A stretch of 64,000 nucleotides of DNA from Lachancea kluyveri NRRL Y-12651 (GCA_000149225.2 CM000694.1:2047623-2111622); one strand, 5' to 3'; numbered from the stretch's first letter, positions 21,004 through 33,345 are shown. Translations and numbers: made by a program. The notes: generated from the sequence alone by a model not told the origin.

Positions 21004-23331
21004 TTAATTTTTAGCCAATTTGTTCAAAGCAGAGCCAGCCTTGAACCATTCAATCTGTTCAGAGTTGTAAGTGTGGTTCAATGGGGTTTCCCAAGTTTCG
21101 CCGGCCTTAGTGTGAACTCTCAAGGTCAATGGCTTACCAGGAGCAAACTCAGTTAAGCCAATAATGTCGATGGTATCATCTGGGTTGATTCTGTCGTAAG
21201 CTGCAGGTTCAGCAAAAGTCAATGGTAGTAAACCTTGCTTCTTCAAGTTGGTTTCGTGAATACGAGCAAAGGATTTGGTGATGATAGCAAAGCCACCCAA
21301 GAATCTTGGTTCCAAAGCAGCATGTTCACGAGAAGAACCTTCACCAAAGTTTTCGCCACCAACGACAACCCATTTAATACCCTTGTCTCTGTAAGCTCTA
21401 GCAGTGTCTGGGACACCGTTGTACTCACCGGTGTAAAAGTTCTTAACGCAGTTAGCCTTGTTGTTTTCAGCATTAATAGCACCAATCATATAGTTGTTGG
21501 AGATGTTTTCCAAATGACCACGGTATTTCAACCATGGGCCAGCCATAGAAATATGGTCAGTGGTAGTCTTACCAACAGACTTGATCAAAATTGGCATGTT
21601 AGTAGCATCCTTACCGTTCCATGCATCGAATGGCTTCAACAATTGTAAACGATCGGAAGTTGGAGCAACGCTAACTTCAACAGAAGAACGGTCTTTTGGT
21701 GGAGCTTGGTAAGTGTTTTCACCAGCATCGTAACCCCTTGATGGCAAACCTTCACCAGATGGTGGTTGCAACATGAACTCGTTGCCATCCTTGTCCTTCA
21801 ACTTGTCAGTCAATGGGTTGAATCTCAAGTCACCAGCAATGGCATAGGCAGTGACAATTTCTGGGGAGGCAACGAAAGAGTGAGTTTCTGGGTTACCGTC
21901 GTTTCTGGAGGTAAAATTTCTGTTGAAAGAAGAAACAATAGTGTTCTTGTCACCCTTCTTAATATCACGACGATCCCATTGGCCAATACATGGACCACAT
22001 GCGTTAGCTAAGACGATACCACCGAATTCCTTGAAGGTGTCCAATTGACCATCACGAGCAATAGTAGCTCTGATTTGCTCCGAACCTGGGGTAACGGTGA
22101 AGATGGACTTGGATTTCAAACCGTGTTCGGCGGCGTTCTTAACGATAGAGGCTGCACGAGACATGTCTTCATAAGAAGAGTTAGTACAAGAACCAATCAA
22201 ACCAACCTTCACTTCTAGTGGCCAGTTGTTTTCGACGGCAACGTCCTTCATCTTGGAGATTGGGGTGGCCAAATCTGGAGTGAATGGACCGTTGATGTAT
22301 GGTTCCAAAGTGTTCAAATCAATCTCAATGACTTCATCGTACTCAGCACCCTTGTCAGCAGATAGCAAGTCCCCTTGGTATAGCTTAGCAAACTCAGCAA
22401 TCTTGTCACGACCGGTGGCATCCAAGTATTCAACCATAGATTTGTTGAATGGGAAGACGGAGGTAGTAGCACCGATTTCAGCACCCATGTTACAGATGGT
22501 ACCCATACCGGTAGCAGAGAAGGTGTCAACACCGTCACCGAAATATTCGACAATTTTACCAGTACCACCCTTGACAGTAGTGATACCAGCCAACTTTAGA
22601 ATGATATCCTTTGGAGAAGTCCAACCGTTCATTCTACCGGTCAACTTGACACCCAAAATCTTTGGGGCCTTCAATTCCCATGGTAAGTCGGACATAACGT
22701 CGACAGCGTCGGCACCACCAACACCAATGGCCAATTGACCCAGACCACCGGCGTTTGGAGTGTGAGAATCAGTACCAATGATCAAAGCACCTGGGAAAGC
22801 GTAGTTTTCCAAGACGATTTGGTGAATAATACCAGAACCTGGCTTCCAGAAACCCATGTTATACTTAGCAGTGGCAGTAGCCAAGAAATCGTAAACTTCC
22901 TTGTTAATGTCAATGGCTCTCTTCAAATCCTTTTCACCACCAATTTGAGCTTGAATCAAGTGGTCACAGTGAACAGTGACAGGCCTTGCAACTTGTGGCA
23001 AGCCAGCGGACATGAATTGAAGAATAGCCATTTGAGCAGTAGCATCCTGACAAGCAACACGATCAGGTCTCAATTTCAAGTAACTGACACCTCTTTCGAT
23101 TTCTTGGTGGTGAGGGTCATCTAAATGACCATATAGGATTTTTTCAGCATAGGTCAATGGTCTACCTAATCTTTTTCTGACAATGTCAACATATTCAATG
23201 TTTTGTTTGTAGTTAATGAAAGAATGATCTTCCAACAAGTTCTGATGGACCTTGGAGTCTCTGGTCAAGTTAGAGACGGTGGCCAAGCCACGGCAGACTG
23301 GCTTCTTTAGAACGTTACGAGCAGACAACAT
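21004..23331 (-). CDS. ACO1: Mitochondrial aconitate hydratase
   Basis: Converts citrate to isocitrate in the TCA cycle, mitochondrial matrix; the yeast protein also packages mtDNA. The 775-aa product is near the usual 778 aa. It starts with a basic, hydroxylated presequence ([20 protein letters not shown]). The iron-sulfur ligands are present: Cys382 in [14 protein letters not shown] and the two cysteines of [15 protein letters not shown]. The swivel domain has [22 protein letters not shown]. Codon bias is high. It is transcribed in the same direction as STT4, as in S. cerevisiae. The promoter contains a CACGTG box and a GC-rich perfect palindrome, described separately. Confidence 0.98.
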   Translation of the reverse strand: MLSARNVLKKPVCRGLATVSNLTRDSKVHQNLLEDHSFINYKQNIEYVDIVRKRLGRPLTYAEKILYGHLDDPHHQEIERGVSYLKLRPDRVACQDATAQMAILQFMSAGLPQVARPVTVHCDHLIQAQIGGEKDLKRAIDINKEVYDFLATATAKYNMGFWKPGSGIIHQIVLENYAFPGALIIGTDSHTPNAGGLGQLAIGVGGADAVDVMSDLPWELKAPKILGVKLTGRMNGWTSPKDIILKLAGITTVKGGTGKIVEYFGDGVDTFSATGMGTICNMGAEIGATTSVFPFNKSMVEYLDATGRDKIAEFAKLYQGDLLSADKGAEYDEVIEIDLNTLEPYINGPFTPDLATPISKMKDVAVENNWPLEVKVGLIGSCTNSSYEDMSRAASIVKNAAEHGLKSKSIFTVTPGSEQIRATIARDGQLDTFKEFGGIVLANACGPCIGQWDRRDIKKGDKNTIVSSFNRNFTSRNDGNPETHSFVASPEIVTAYAIAGDLRFNPLTDKLKDKDGNEFMLQPPSGEGLPSRGYDAGENTYQAPPKDRSSVEVSVAPTSDRLQLLKPFDAWNGKDATNMPILIKSVGKTTTDHISMAGPWLKYRGHLENISNNYMIGAINAENNKANCVKNFYTGEYNGVPDTARAYRDKGIKWVVVGGENFGEGSSREHAALEPRFLGGFAIITKSFARIHETNLKKQGLLPLTFAEPAAYDRINPDDTIDIIGLTEFAPGKPLTLRVHTKAGETWETPLNHTYNSEQIEWFKAGSALNKLAKN

Positions 23332-23484
23332 AATCGTCGTTGTTGTTCTTTCAAGTTAAGGAATTAAGATCTCAAACATATAGAAAAACCATTCTTGTTA
23401 CATACCCCTTATATATGCCCCGGTTCCACCATGTCTGTATTTCCCTCGCAGCGCGCCGGTGGATGACCACTTTTGCTCGTTTCC

Positions 23485-23514
23485 CGCGAAAGCGGAGCCG
23501 AAGGCGCTTTCGCG
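23485..23514. promoter_or_regulatory. GC-rich perfect palindrome in ACO1 promoter
   Basis: CGCGAAAGCG at 23485-23494 and CGCTTTCGCG at 23505-23514 form 10-base perfect inverted arms around a 10-base spacer. It lies about 155-185 bases before the ACO1 ATG. A second smaller symmetric site (CCGAG-5-CTCGG, 23525-23539) follows. The binding factor is not known to me. Confidence 0.5.
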
Positions 23515-23600
23515 CAGCATACATCCGAGGTATTCTCGGTGCGAGGATCGGATATGCCCTCGAAAATTGTGCCCGGCACCGATATCGGGACATGAAAAAC

Positions 23601-23606
23601 CACGTG
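23601..23606. promoter_or_regulatory. CACGTG box upstream of ACO1
   Basis: CCACGTGATG lies 270 bases upstream of the ACO1 ATG. It is a Cbf1-type E-box. ACO1 in S. cerevisiae is controlled by Rtg and Hap factors, but I cannot assign this site to one. Confidence 0.4.
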
Positions 23607-24053
23607 ATGTCAGGGTCATTAGTTCCGGGTGCATAGCGCCATGCGTGACTACGCTCGAAACATACTGCATTCATAAGATATACAAGATAAGGTACTTGAA
23701 TTTCCATTTTTTTTTGAAAGCATGTGGCTCAAACTATTACAGAGTTGGTAAAGCCACATGCTGTTTAGTTAAGTTCATGTAGGCTATAAACGTCTAAAGT
23801 GTGTCTCAAAATGACTCGTAGATGAAGTCAGGACGGGCTATAGGATAGTGAAGATTGACGCGTGGCTTCGTTGTTGCTCGTTCGATTTTAAGTCCCATTA
23901 ATATAGGCCATTGGACCATGATAGGTTGGCAGTTTTCGTGGAAATTAAAGGTTTTCCAAGTTTTGGCGGAATTTGTACCATATTTGTAGACAAAAGGTGT
24001 AAAAGACAACTTATTCTCTATGCGTTAGTCACACAAAAGCTAAATATACATAA

Positions 24054-27000
24054 CTAGTAAGGAATACCATTAGTTAATCTTTGGAATTCATCGTAACCCT
24101 TAGTGAACATGCTCTCATAGCTTCGTTTGATCAGTGCCTTCATATGTATAGCAGCATCATGCGCAGTTCTTTGAGGTGCAAATCTAGCCTGCAAATTTTT
24201 TACAGTTTTCAAACCTTTGAAACATGGCAAACCGCTCTCCAACATCGGCATTACACATTGGAGAATGGTGTCCATGTGTGGCCTAGCGGCCAGGTATGCC
24301 TTGATACATAGCTCTTCGAATTCGCGATAAGCTTGAGTGTCAGGTGATCCGCCCATTACCTTGACCATTTCTTTGGTTAACTTGAAAGGAACCGCCTCAA
24401 ATTTCACACCCCCAGGGACAATGTCAAAGATGAAACCAAAGTCGATGTGAAGACAATGGCCTTGGTCATCATACATGATATTACCATTATGCCTATCCTT
24501 AAACTGCAACAAATATGAGATAACAGAGTATGCGGCCAATGACTTGACAAAGTTGTTTCTAGCGTTCTGGAAAGCGATAGTGTTTTCATGTCCAAATTTG
24601 GTGACAAAATATTCGTATAGTCCGTTGACAGCTTCTCTACCCAACATATCTCTTGAGATAGAGTTAGGCAAGACATCTATAACACCACATCCTGGTGCTG
24701 TTGCGGTAACCCTGTAAGGAAATACGTAAACGTCTAGGCCTATGTTAGACCAAATGGTACGAAAAACGGAAATTAACTGTAGTGCTAGAACATCTTGACG
24801 ACAGTCATCACCGACTTTGAAAATGGCGGCTTGCCATTTTTCCAAATGTTCGATTTCGTCAGTCTCATCGTTGTAAACTTGTTTTTTGATCTTAAACGTA
24901 GCCATAAATGGGGCCTTCGCGTGACTTTGTAAAGGCTTACCACTTAACCTGTCAATATCAACTACAACACCATCTGGGTTTGAGGGCAGATAAACGTCTT
25001 TCTCAACTACAATGTTGGCCATTTCCTCATCTATTTTAACCTTCTTTTCTGCCTTGGTCTTTTTGATGTAGGGCTTCAATTTTCCAGAAATGCCAGTCAC
25101 TTCATTGAAAAACCCAAATTCACGTTGGTAGAAACTCTTTTGAGAATCATCAAATCTGGAGATCATTTTTTCTCTGATCCTATCCAGTGTAGGTTTAATA
25201 TCGTCTTCAATAAGACCGTCATCACCTTTGTAACAGTTTGCCAACATGTTCCAAATGATTTGATGAGAAAAGAGCACACTGATCTTTGCAGTATCTAATA
25301 TAAACCTTTCAACGTACCCTGTGCTGTCGTATCTCAAACATTGAACAATTTGTGGAACGTAAAAAAAGGTTAAATTCACGTCATGAGACTCCAAAGCTCT
25401 AACATTGTATTGAATCACAAAGGTATTGCTTTTCCAAGAGGGCAAAAAGAGGTTTATGGATTTCACAGGGCTAATCGGATTCCAATATAAAACGTTATGC
25501 AGCAGAGAACCATCTTTGGCGTGAGTAGAGTTTTCAAAAAAGGAGAGTAAATACTCTAGTGCTTTTGGGATATGAACACAGGTCAATGGTGCTTTCACAA
25601 TCAACTGCATCAAAACTTCATCCAATCTTTTTGTTGAATTTGAATAGCGCTCCACAATATTAACAGCCAACACTGGGTCCTTGTTAAATGCGACGGTAAT
25701 CAGCATTTCTGGTAGTTTCGGAATATCAGAAGACCTATTTAATGGGTCTAACCACGTTTCTAGTGTACGAATCTCACTTAGCATGAAATATTGCAATAAT
25801 GCAAAGTGGTTGTCGGAGTAATTTTTTAGAACAGTTTCATTTGACTTCAATTGTGTATAAAATTCAATCAATAGAGACAAGTCTGCTTTGATTTTTAGCT
25901 CATTAGAACCAAATGGCCATGATGGAGTAGCCTTGAACCAGCTCAATGCTCCATCGACTATTGCCCTGGTAATTTGTGGAACTTCTTTAGTGTTGTATTG
26001 AATGTTTGCCCTCAATACCAGCAGCTGGAAATTCAACAACTCTGTACGTGTGATCCTAGCAAATGGGTGTAAACTTGCCTTTTGCAGGTTAACCGTACCA
26101 TGTAAGGATAATTTGGTAAAGATGTTCAGTAGATGCTTGCTCTCAAACAAACTTCCTTCAAAATGGGAAGAAAAAAACCTGATGATATGTAAATGCGGTT
26201 GAATAGCTTTGCAAGCCACACGAGAACAATGATTGATATGTTTCTTATTGTAAGGGGAATACTCCATTGACTGAAATTCCTCTGGCAACAAGTCTAGTTT
26301 TTTAGAAAACAATCCGACGTTTTCATCGATAGAGTGCATCCAGCAGCAACCGACTTCAGAGATCAGTAAATGCGCCAAATCTCTCCTTTCTTTGATAACG
26401 GATAACCAAATATTTGTGGCAATCTTAATTGCATACGAAGTAAAAACTTGGAAAGGCGTATGCACCAAATCGTAAACTAGAGCAGCCGACTCACCTTTAC
26501 GCAAAAGCAATAGAGAAGCAGATAAATCCAAGAATTTGGCGACATCCTTTTGATTAACCGTTGCACGTTCGGATAACTGGCTATCTATACGAGTCTTGAT
26601 GGCTATACGTTCAGTGTCAATCTCATGGTGGGATGAAATAGAGCCATTTTCCATTAAAAAGCTGCACCGCCAGGAATGTTGTGATAGAAAGCCAGAGACA
26701 GTGTCTGGTTTTTCGTAACCATGATAACTGATTTTAGAAAGTTCACGATCAACAGATAAAATAGTACCTGCCATCTCCAAAGCAAACGAAACACCAAACT
26801 CGACGCTGTTCAACCTATGAAAGCTACCCAAGTCAGACATATAAGACTGCAACAAAATCTTCATGTCTTGGTTGGACCTCTGTAAAACAGTTTTAACCCA
26901 ATCCCTCGCAAACTTATGCAGTCTTTCCAAAGAGGAACGACGCCATTGATACGAATCTGGAACTAGAATGTTTTTTTTCGAATGCTTTAGCATGAATTCA

Positions 27001-29872
27001 AAGCGTGGCTCGTATTTCTTAGTTTCGCAATCAACAATACTTTCAAACAAGGTAGTTAATAGATCCAGTAAAGTATATAAGGAATCATGGTGGCATAAGC
27101 TCGAAGGGACCTTTTTGATAAATATGTCACAACATTGGAATGCAGCATCTTGCAGATATTGGTTCCTATGCGTGGACAACAGCAAAATATTGGTCAATTG
27201 TTGTGCAATGTTTTGAGCAGAAAAAATACGAGGATCTGATTTTACGATAAATTCAGTGAATCTGCGAACCATGCTCACTGAGATAGAAGCAATGGGCCTG
27301 TCCATGCTACTAGCAACAATAGACGGATCGGAGAGATATAACAAGGTCTTAGAGCAATCACCACTTTCGCATCTTAAATTTTCCAAGAAAGCCGTTGAAG
27401 CCAGGAACATCACTTTTGGGGTGGAAAGAGTTCTAGAAGCCATAGAATTTGCAGGAAGATATCCGTTGATAGCATGTTTTTGCTCTCTAACGTTGTGGTT
27501 AGAAGAACCACGACGCAGAATAGTATTCATTTCCAAAGAGGTCTCTCTGTTGTTGGCCGGAAAGTCAGAAGCCAATGGTGGAGAGTTGTAGGCGATTATT
27601 TTTAAGTAAGAGTGATTTTTCACTGCTAACTCCGAGGCGGCGTGGAAACCATGGACAACCATGTTAAACCATATATTGCGGAACATATTTGTTGTGGTTT
27701 CGTCAAGTGATAAGTCTAGAGGCGTGGAGCCCGGAGAAGGTAGCAAAGCTGCCAATGGCTTCAGATACGTGGCAATTTGCTCAGCAACTTGAGAGATTTC
27801 ACTGTGAGACCTATGGTGTTCCAACTTATCCACTTCACCTTTAGAGATAATTGTGTCTAACAAATTGCGCAAGTAAATTTTGTACAGGGGACTAGACTGC
27901 TTAGTCTTCAGATCTCTAGAAATAGTGGTCTCTGCCTTGATGATGCTCTTAAACAGAGAAGTGTCATTGTTTTTGAGCGCAGAAGATACTGCCGAGTTAT
28001 AAAATTTGGTCAACATAGAGAATTCTGTTTGGTTCACTGCTATGGCCAAATGCGCAAGTTCCTCCAAAATGATTTGATCTAGTTTAGGGGAAACGACTCT
28101 GAACTTTTGGGTTAGAATAGTTATCGTTAACGCAGTAATAGACTGATCGTTATAATGGGACGCAATTGTAGTCGTAGCAGTAACAGCATTCTTGAACAGC
28201 ATATCATGATACATTGTTGGGGAGCTACCTGGATCCCGTGCAATAGAAGCGACAGAGCTAGACAAACCGTCGTTGTTAGTGGTATTATCTAATTGCAAAG
28301 ATCCCTGGGCAGATTGAGATTCACTGTTGGAATGCTTCACCATTTGCAAAGACTGGTAAGTGGCGACAGTGTTAGATCTTGCTGGTCTGGATGCTAGCAA
28401 TCGATCAATATGGTTAGTATCATTGTTTGCGAAACCATTGACCGTCATTTTCCTTTCTTTGTACACAGGGATCAAAGACCCATCTTCGGCCACAGCTAAA
28501 AGGTTGTTGATAGAGTAGATGGTGCCGACTACAGCATCCTCGGTCAAAGGCTGTAAGCCAACACTAAAGCTAGACGAGATCTTAGAGACAACTGCATTTG
28601 AGATCTGCTGGGATGAAACCAAGATGGGGAAAACGTGTAGCAGTTGGGACGAAACTTCTTCCGTAAAAAAATTCATCAGCGATGCTACAGAAATCACGAT
28701 TTCCAATAAAGTTGAGTCAGATATAACGTTGTTGGATAACAGATCGTCTACGGCATCTGCTACCACGTCGATGACATGTCTAACTTGTTCATCCTCAACG
28801 CCCTTCAAAAAAAATGATAGCGAAATGATTTGAAGAGCATACTCCTTTGCCAAAAAGGCCAAGTTAATTCTGTGAAGGCTAGTAAATGAAATGTACTCAG
28901 CACCATTTTCAAATTGCAATATCTGTTGCAAAGAGTAGGAGATCATCTTGTTTAAAATATCCTTGTTGGACCCTAGGGTCTTTTTGAAACTGCACAACTC
29001 ATCACGATCCTCATCACGAAACTCCCAGTCTTGCAAGTTTAGCAAATATTCTGACAAACTGGTATCAGAGGGGATGCCAAGCAAATTGACCACCACAGCA
29101 ACTTGAAATTTTTCTACCAAGGCACAGAAAAGAAAAGGACAAATCTCGCGACCACTGTCAAAGTAGTCGATCAGGACATCATTGGTAACAGATCTAGATA
29201 GGACATCTTCGACACGCATCAAGAATTTCTTGTCGACAATCTTCTGCAACTTCTGGCAAATGCAAAAGTGCAAACTGGACAACGTTTCACCTCTTTGAGA
29301 CGCAAAGGCCTCAATGAAACCGACAAGAGATAGCAGGCCATTCAATTTCAATTTTGAAATAGCAGTAACGGATTCCAGGTAGGTGTCAACCAAGCATAAG
29401 ACCCTTTTCTCTAACTGTGGAAAAACGTCCTGCAGCCTAATCAAGAAGTTGGTTAACTCCATAGTCAAAATTTCCACAGGGTTCTTCAATCCGTCAATCT
29501 TGAACTTGTTTAGTAAGACATCGGTAAATTTTTGTTGGTAGCTTTCCAAAAAATAGTTTGAAACAACGTTGTCTAACAGGTCCTGTGCCTGTTGCAAAGT
29601 GCGAGGTGTAGACTTGCATAGTGATAACAAGATTTCCAGCTCGTTGAGGGTCAATGGAATTGTGTATAGCTTAGAAGTATCTGAGGAGTAAGACACTGGT
29701 AAAGATCCACTGATCTTGTCCAAGGAAGCCTTATCTTCCTTATCTAAGAAGACTTGGGTCAGCTTCCCTAGAGCTTTGGCTCTCATCAGATGTTTACCTT
29801 TTCTGGAAACGGGAAGTTAGTATTGCGGTAATCAAAGCCAAAGATAAAACCAACATACCTAAAAGAGGTCAT
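24054..29872 (-). CDS. STT4: Phosphatidylinositol 4-kinase Stt4 (spliced)
   Basis: Makes phosphatidylinositol 4-phosphate at the plasma membrane, feeding Mss4 and the Pkc1 wall-integrity pathway. The coding sequence is joined (minus strand) from 29872-29859 and 29802-24054, giving 1920 aa; the S. cerevisiae protein is 1900 aa. The short exon 1 encodes MTSF and part of Arg; exon 2 continues KGKHLMRAKALGKLT, matching the RAKAIGRLT of S. cerevisiae Stt4. A long alpha-helical region precedes a C-terminal PI3/4-kinase domain with FKVGDDCRQDVLALQ, the catalytic loop DRHNGNIMYDD and the DFG-type motif HIDFGFIFD near residue 1780, ending DEFQRLTNGIPY. S. cerevisiae STT4 is intronless. If the internal ATG at 29786 were used instead, only ten residues would be lost. 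Confidence 0.97.
29803..29858 (-). other. Spliceosomal intron in STT4
   Basis: A 56-nt intron on the minus strand: 5' site GTATGT, perfect branch point TACTAAC (29822-29816), 3' site CAG ending at 29803. Exon 1 has only 14 coding bases. Splicing restores the conserved N-terminal residues just before the internal Met. Confidence 0.88.
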
Positions 29873-30998
29873 TTAAACGAGTGTATAAGAGTATTGTATC
29901 TCTTTTTTTGTCTGTTCTTGCTCTTCCGTTTCGTGTAGCTGGTTATAATTATTATTATTTTTTTTTTTTTATTTTTCATGTTCGTGAGTTTTTCATAATT
30001 AAGATCAAACTGTGAGAAAGTACTAGATAAAATGTTTGCTCTCATAGCGAAAGACAGACACCGTACCAAAATGCGTGTGATACAGTTTTTAACAACCAGA
30101 TAGCCTATACCACTTTGTAATATGTATTTATCAAGGTTTTTACTCGTGTGGTAGTGGATTGACCAACTTCACGTGACGTGCGCCACCTGAACGGCCTAAA
30201 ACTATCTGCGTTTCTACACAAGATACAAAATCAAAGCTGTAATAATAGAATACAAAGAGATGAGCAAAAAGGGAAAAAGAAAAATTGACATCTCCCGTCT
30301 AAACTAAGGATTTGGGATGAGGAAATGCAGTTTCTGAAGTTTCTCTTTATTGTTTTCATCGCATTTTTTTGCTGTCTTTCTCCGCGAATTTCCAGAGCAC
30401 CATTGGCCCAGCATTCGAGAAAGCACATCCTGGCACGGAGCGACACTAATCAAGCATCTTAAATTTGATGTCTGTTTCGAAGTTGAACAATGCTCAGATA
30501 ATCAAGCCAAGCAAGCAGATTCCACCAAGAAGATCAATGTAATTTTTTTTTCTTTTTTTTGCCTCTGTCGAAGGGATGAATAAAAAAAAACCCTGTTGAT
30601 CGGTCTGGTTTCTATTTCCATACCACAAGTCTAGATACTCTCTTCTACCCAGTCAGACTGCCAATATCAAAACACGGCCAGTGAGGGGATGGTATCGATT
30701 TCAATGCCAGGAATACAAAATATGGCGAATACGCACGTGATCACATAAATCCGAAAGTAGGGAATTGGATATGGATAATATGGCCTAGAATTTCCTTGGT
30801 GGGCTCAAAAGATATGAAAAACTTTAAATAAATTTGCTTTGAGACCGACCAAAAAAAGAATACACACGGGATTAAAGGGCCAGAGCCCTGGATCAAGCCC
30901 TAACGGTGCCCAGTACCACTTTTGCATAAAAGAAGGTTTCTTGTCCTTTGTCTCGGAAACTCCATTCGAAACGCACTACTGTACAACGCTGCGATACA
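29873..30998. other. Divergent promoter region STT4 / mannosyltransferase
   Basis: These 1126 bases separate divergent genes. They contain poly-T/poly-A tracts (for example 29957-29970 and 30542-30550) and a CACGTG at 30170-30175. No ORF is convincing and no RNA gene is recognised. Confidence 0.5.
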
Positions 30999-32735
30999 AT
31001 GAAGGTGATCTCTCGGCCTCTCAAGTTCATCATAATAACGTCGTTATGTTTGGTTCCGTTAATTCTGTTGGCTTTTTTCTATGAATCCTTGCAGAACTAC
31101 TCAGTGCTTTTTCAACCGTATGGTTTCAAGTCTCTTGGTTTTCACCATCCAAATCCAACGTTTGAAGTTGAATCTCTTACGGATCTGTTACAAAGAAGGG
31201 TCTCAGTTGGGAATATAGATGACAAAAATTCAATGTTCTCGGAGCATGATGCTGCCCAGGGCTTTTATGACCATGAGATATCTTCGTATTTGAGTTACGG
31301 CCAAATTGGTTCTCAAGAGCAATCTCAACGTGTACCGTGCAACCCATTTCAGCATAGCGTTAAAGTGTCTAGATGGAACAAAAACTTGGATGTATCATTG
31401 GTAGAAGTGAGAAGACACATATTCGAAAACCATCCAGATTTAAAGCAATATTTGGAATCGCCGGACGATGCCAATAAGTCGGAAGAGGATATCGTTGAGC
31501 AACAATGGTTTCAATTTGGTGGGAGCAGCGTCTGGCTTGAGAAGGAGCAATGCTATTTGGTGGTAACCAGAATAATGCATTCGCCCACTGGACACAAAAA
31601 TACACCAAGGACATCGTTGATGTGGGTTCGGGCCTTGGATAGGAACTGGGAAGAGATCAAGGGCAAAAACGTCTCCTACTTGGACCAAGCGCTTTTCGAC
31701 GTTGATGCTCCTGTCGGAGACAAGGAAGAATCCCTGGGAAAACGAAAAAGTGATTTTGCCACCAACTGTGAGTTATTCAAACACAATTCTTCGGACTATG
31801 GTTCCTGTATGATGAAAAATGCGACTTATCCAAAGTTAGCCGAGATCCGCTTCGAAATCGACAAGGTTTACAACGGGCCAGAAGATCCCAAAGTTGTCTT
31901 GAGAGAATACAACGGTGTTGAAGAACCAGTAATCGTCTTCAACATGAACGTGCACAAGGACGAAGAACAGAGGAGAATGATGCACGCATATTTGCTCCAT
32001 CGTGCAACTAACAATGTAATTCAATTTGAAATTGAGGACAAAGAACCACTCAAAATAGAAAAAAACTGGGCACCCTTTTTTGCGCGAAACCAATCGAACA
32101 TCAACTTTGTGTACCAATACGACCCCTTGGAGATTTTGACATGCTCTTTAGACACTGGCAAGTGTAGAACAGAATATTCGGAGAAGGAACAGAGCGAAAA
32201 AGGAATTGGATACATCAGGGGTGGTACCCAGTATGTACCTCTACCTGGAGTGCTGCCTCATATCAAAGATAAACAGTTCTGGATAGGGTTCCCAAAACTA
32301 CATATCGATGCATGTGGTTGTGGCGACAATTTTTACAGGCCCATGTCAAGCGTTTTAACCAGAAATTTAGAAGGTGTGTATTCCCGTGAAATTTCTAGCG
32401 GTGCAATCACTTTTGGACTAGACGTTTTATCCTGGGATCAAAAGAGCAGTGCATGCGGTGGGTCCAACGTATTAAGCCCAAATTCTATAAGCTACTGGGA
32501 AGTCGTGGGCAAAGATGCTCGAACAGGGAAAATAGACGACCATCTGGCTTTGGCGATGAGTGAGAGTGATAGTACGAGCAAAGTTATAGTCTTGAAAGGT
32601 GTACTCGATTACATCCTGAAAATGTACGTGCAAGAAAAGATGTCAGACTATCCCATAGCGTGTTTGTCTGAACAATCCAAAGAAACATGTATGGTTTACG
32701 GAGAGAAACACCAACGTGATCTAGGTACGGACTAG
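30999..32735 (+). CDS. Beta-mannosyltransferase family protein (GT91/BMT-like)
   Basis: Probable Golgi type II membrane glycosyltransferase adding beta-1,2-linked mannose to cell-wall mannans, as described for Candida and Komagataella BMT proteins. The first in-frame ATG is at 30999, giving 578 aa. An N-terminal signal anchor (about residues 9-26, FIIITSLCLVPLILLAFFY) follows a short basic tail. The luminal part has family-like blocks: VYNGPEDPKVVL, NWAPFF, YQYDPLEILTC, YIRGGTQYVPLPG and FPKLHIDACGCG with YRPMSSVL, plus several N-glycosylation sequons (e.g. NVSY, NATY). S. cerevisiae has no member of this family. It sits between STT4 and UBC12, which are adjacent in S. cerevisiae, so the gene was either lost there or gained here. 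The linkage made is inferred. Confidence 0.82.
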   Translation: MKVISRPLKFIIITSLCLVPLILLAFFYESLQNYSVLFQPYGFKSLGFHHPNPTFEVESLTDLLQRRVSVGNIDDKNSMFSEHDAAQGFYDHEISSYLSYGQIGSQEQSQRVPCNPFQHSVKVSRWNKNLDVSLVEVRRHIFENHPDLKQYLESPDDANKSEEDIVEQQWFQFGGSSVWLEKEQCYLVVTRIMHSPTGHKNTPRTSLMWVRALDRNWEEIKGKNVSYLDQALFDVDAPVGDKEESLGKRKSDFATNCELFKHNSSDYGSCMMKNATYPKLAEIRFEIDKVYNGPEDPKVVLREYNGVEEPVIVFNMNVHKDEEQRRMMHAYLLHRATNNVIQFEIEDKEPLKIEKNWAPFFARNQSNINFVYQYDPLEILTCSLDTGKCRTEYSEKEQSEKGIGYIRGGTQYVPLPGVLPHIKDKQFWIGFPKLHIDACGCGDNFYRPMSSVLTRNLEGVYSREISSGAITFGLDVLSWDQKSSACGGSNVLSPNSISYWEVVGKDARTGKIDDHLALAMSESDSTSKVIVLKGVLDYILKMYVQEKMSDYPIACLSEQSKETCMVYGEKHQRDLGTD

Positions 32736-33345
32736 GTTTCTCTCTCTCCCGTTGTACACAGCAATCTGACTATGTGATCAAGAAGAGAAAATATTTAGAA
32801 AAAATACTCTTATTTCAGCACTGTTCTTAGCATAAGACAAACATCATGTGTTAGCTGTACCCAGTATACATTAAAAACAGGATAGAGTGTTTCACACATA
32901 TCTTGCGGCACATGGTGAGCTGAAACCTTGTCGATGCAACCCGATATGCTAAAATTCATTCGAGAATACGAGGTTGCATCGCATGCCGTATAGAACAGAT
33001 ATTATAATTAGCTTTAGTCTCTGAAAATTCCGTAAAACTGAAAAAGAAAAAAAAATGAGAATATAATCAATCATGCCAATATGGTAAAGTCGGATACTTG
33101 AAATTTTTTCCCACTTTTATTTCCATTTTTATTGGTGTTGTTGCAGCCCTTTTGGATTCCATGCGTGTCCTGCGTTCGCGCAGTCGCTTTCATGAAGGTG
33201 CATTTTGAAAATTTTCTTGAACAGAAGGGGAAAATGGTGGATTATACAGAAGTTAGGGGAGGAGACAATGATAGAAGATGTCTCTCTCTTTCTATTTTAT
33301 TTTATTTTTGAAAGGAAACAAAGCACATATAGAAAAGAGTAGAAA
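32736..33345. other. Intergenic, mannosyltransferase to UBC12
   Basis: These 610 bases hold the 3' flank of the mannosyltransferase and the UBC12 promoter. A 10-base perfect inverted repeat with a 30-base spacer (32932-32981) is the main structure. I see no supported gene. Confidence 0.5.
32932..32981. repeat. Inverted repeat, 10-bp arms
   Basis: CGATGCAACC (32932-32941) and GGTTGCATCG (32972-32981) are perfect inverted arms around 30 bases. It may be a transcript-end hairpin, part of an unrecognised structured RNA, or a protein site; nothing here decides. Confidence 0.55.

Larger units (their letters stand above)
23332..24053. other. ACO1 promoter / STT4 3' flank
   Basis: This 722-base spacer separates two minus-strand genes. 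Its left part is unusually GC-rich with inverted repeats and a CACGTG at 23601-23606. The right part is AT-rich and should hold the STT4 transcript end. The short ORFs on both strands overlap the palindromes and look accidental. Confidence 0.55.

Noticed and set aside
23340-23782. Several overlapping ORFs on both strands in the ACO1 promoter
   Set aside because: They exist because the GC-rich palindromic promoter has few stop codons; none has recognisable features.
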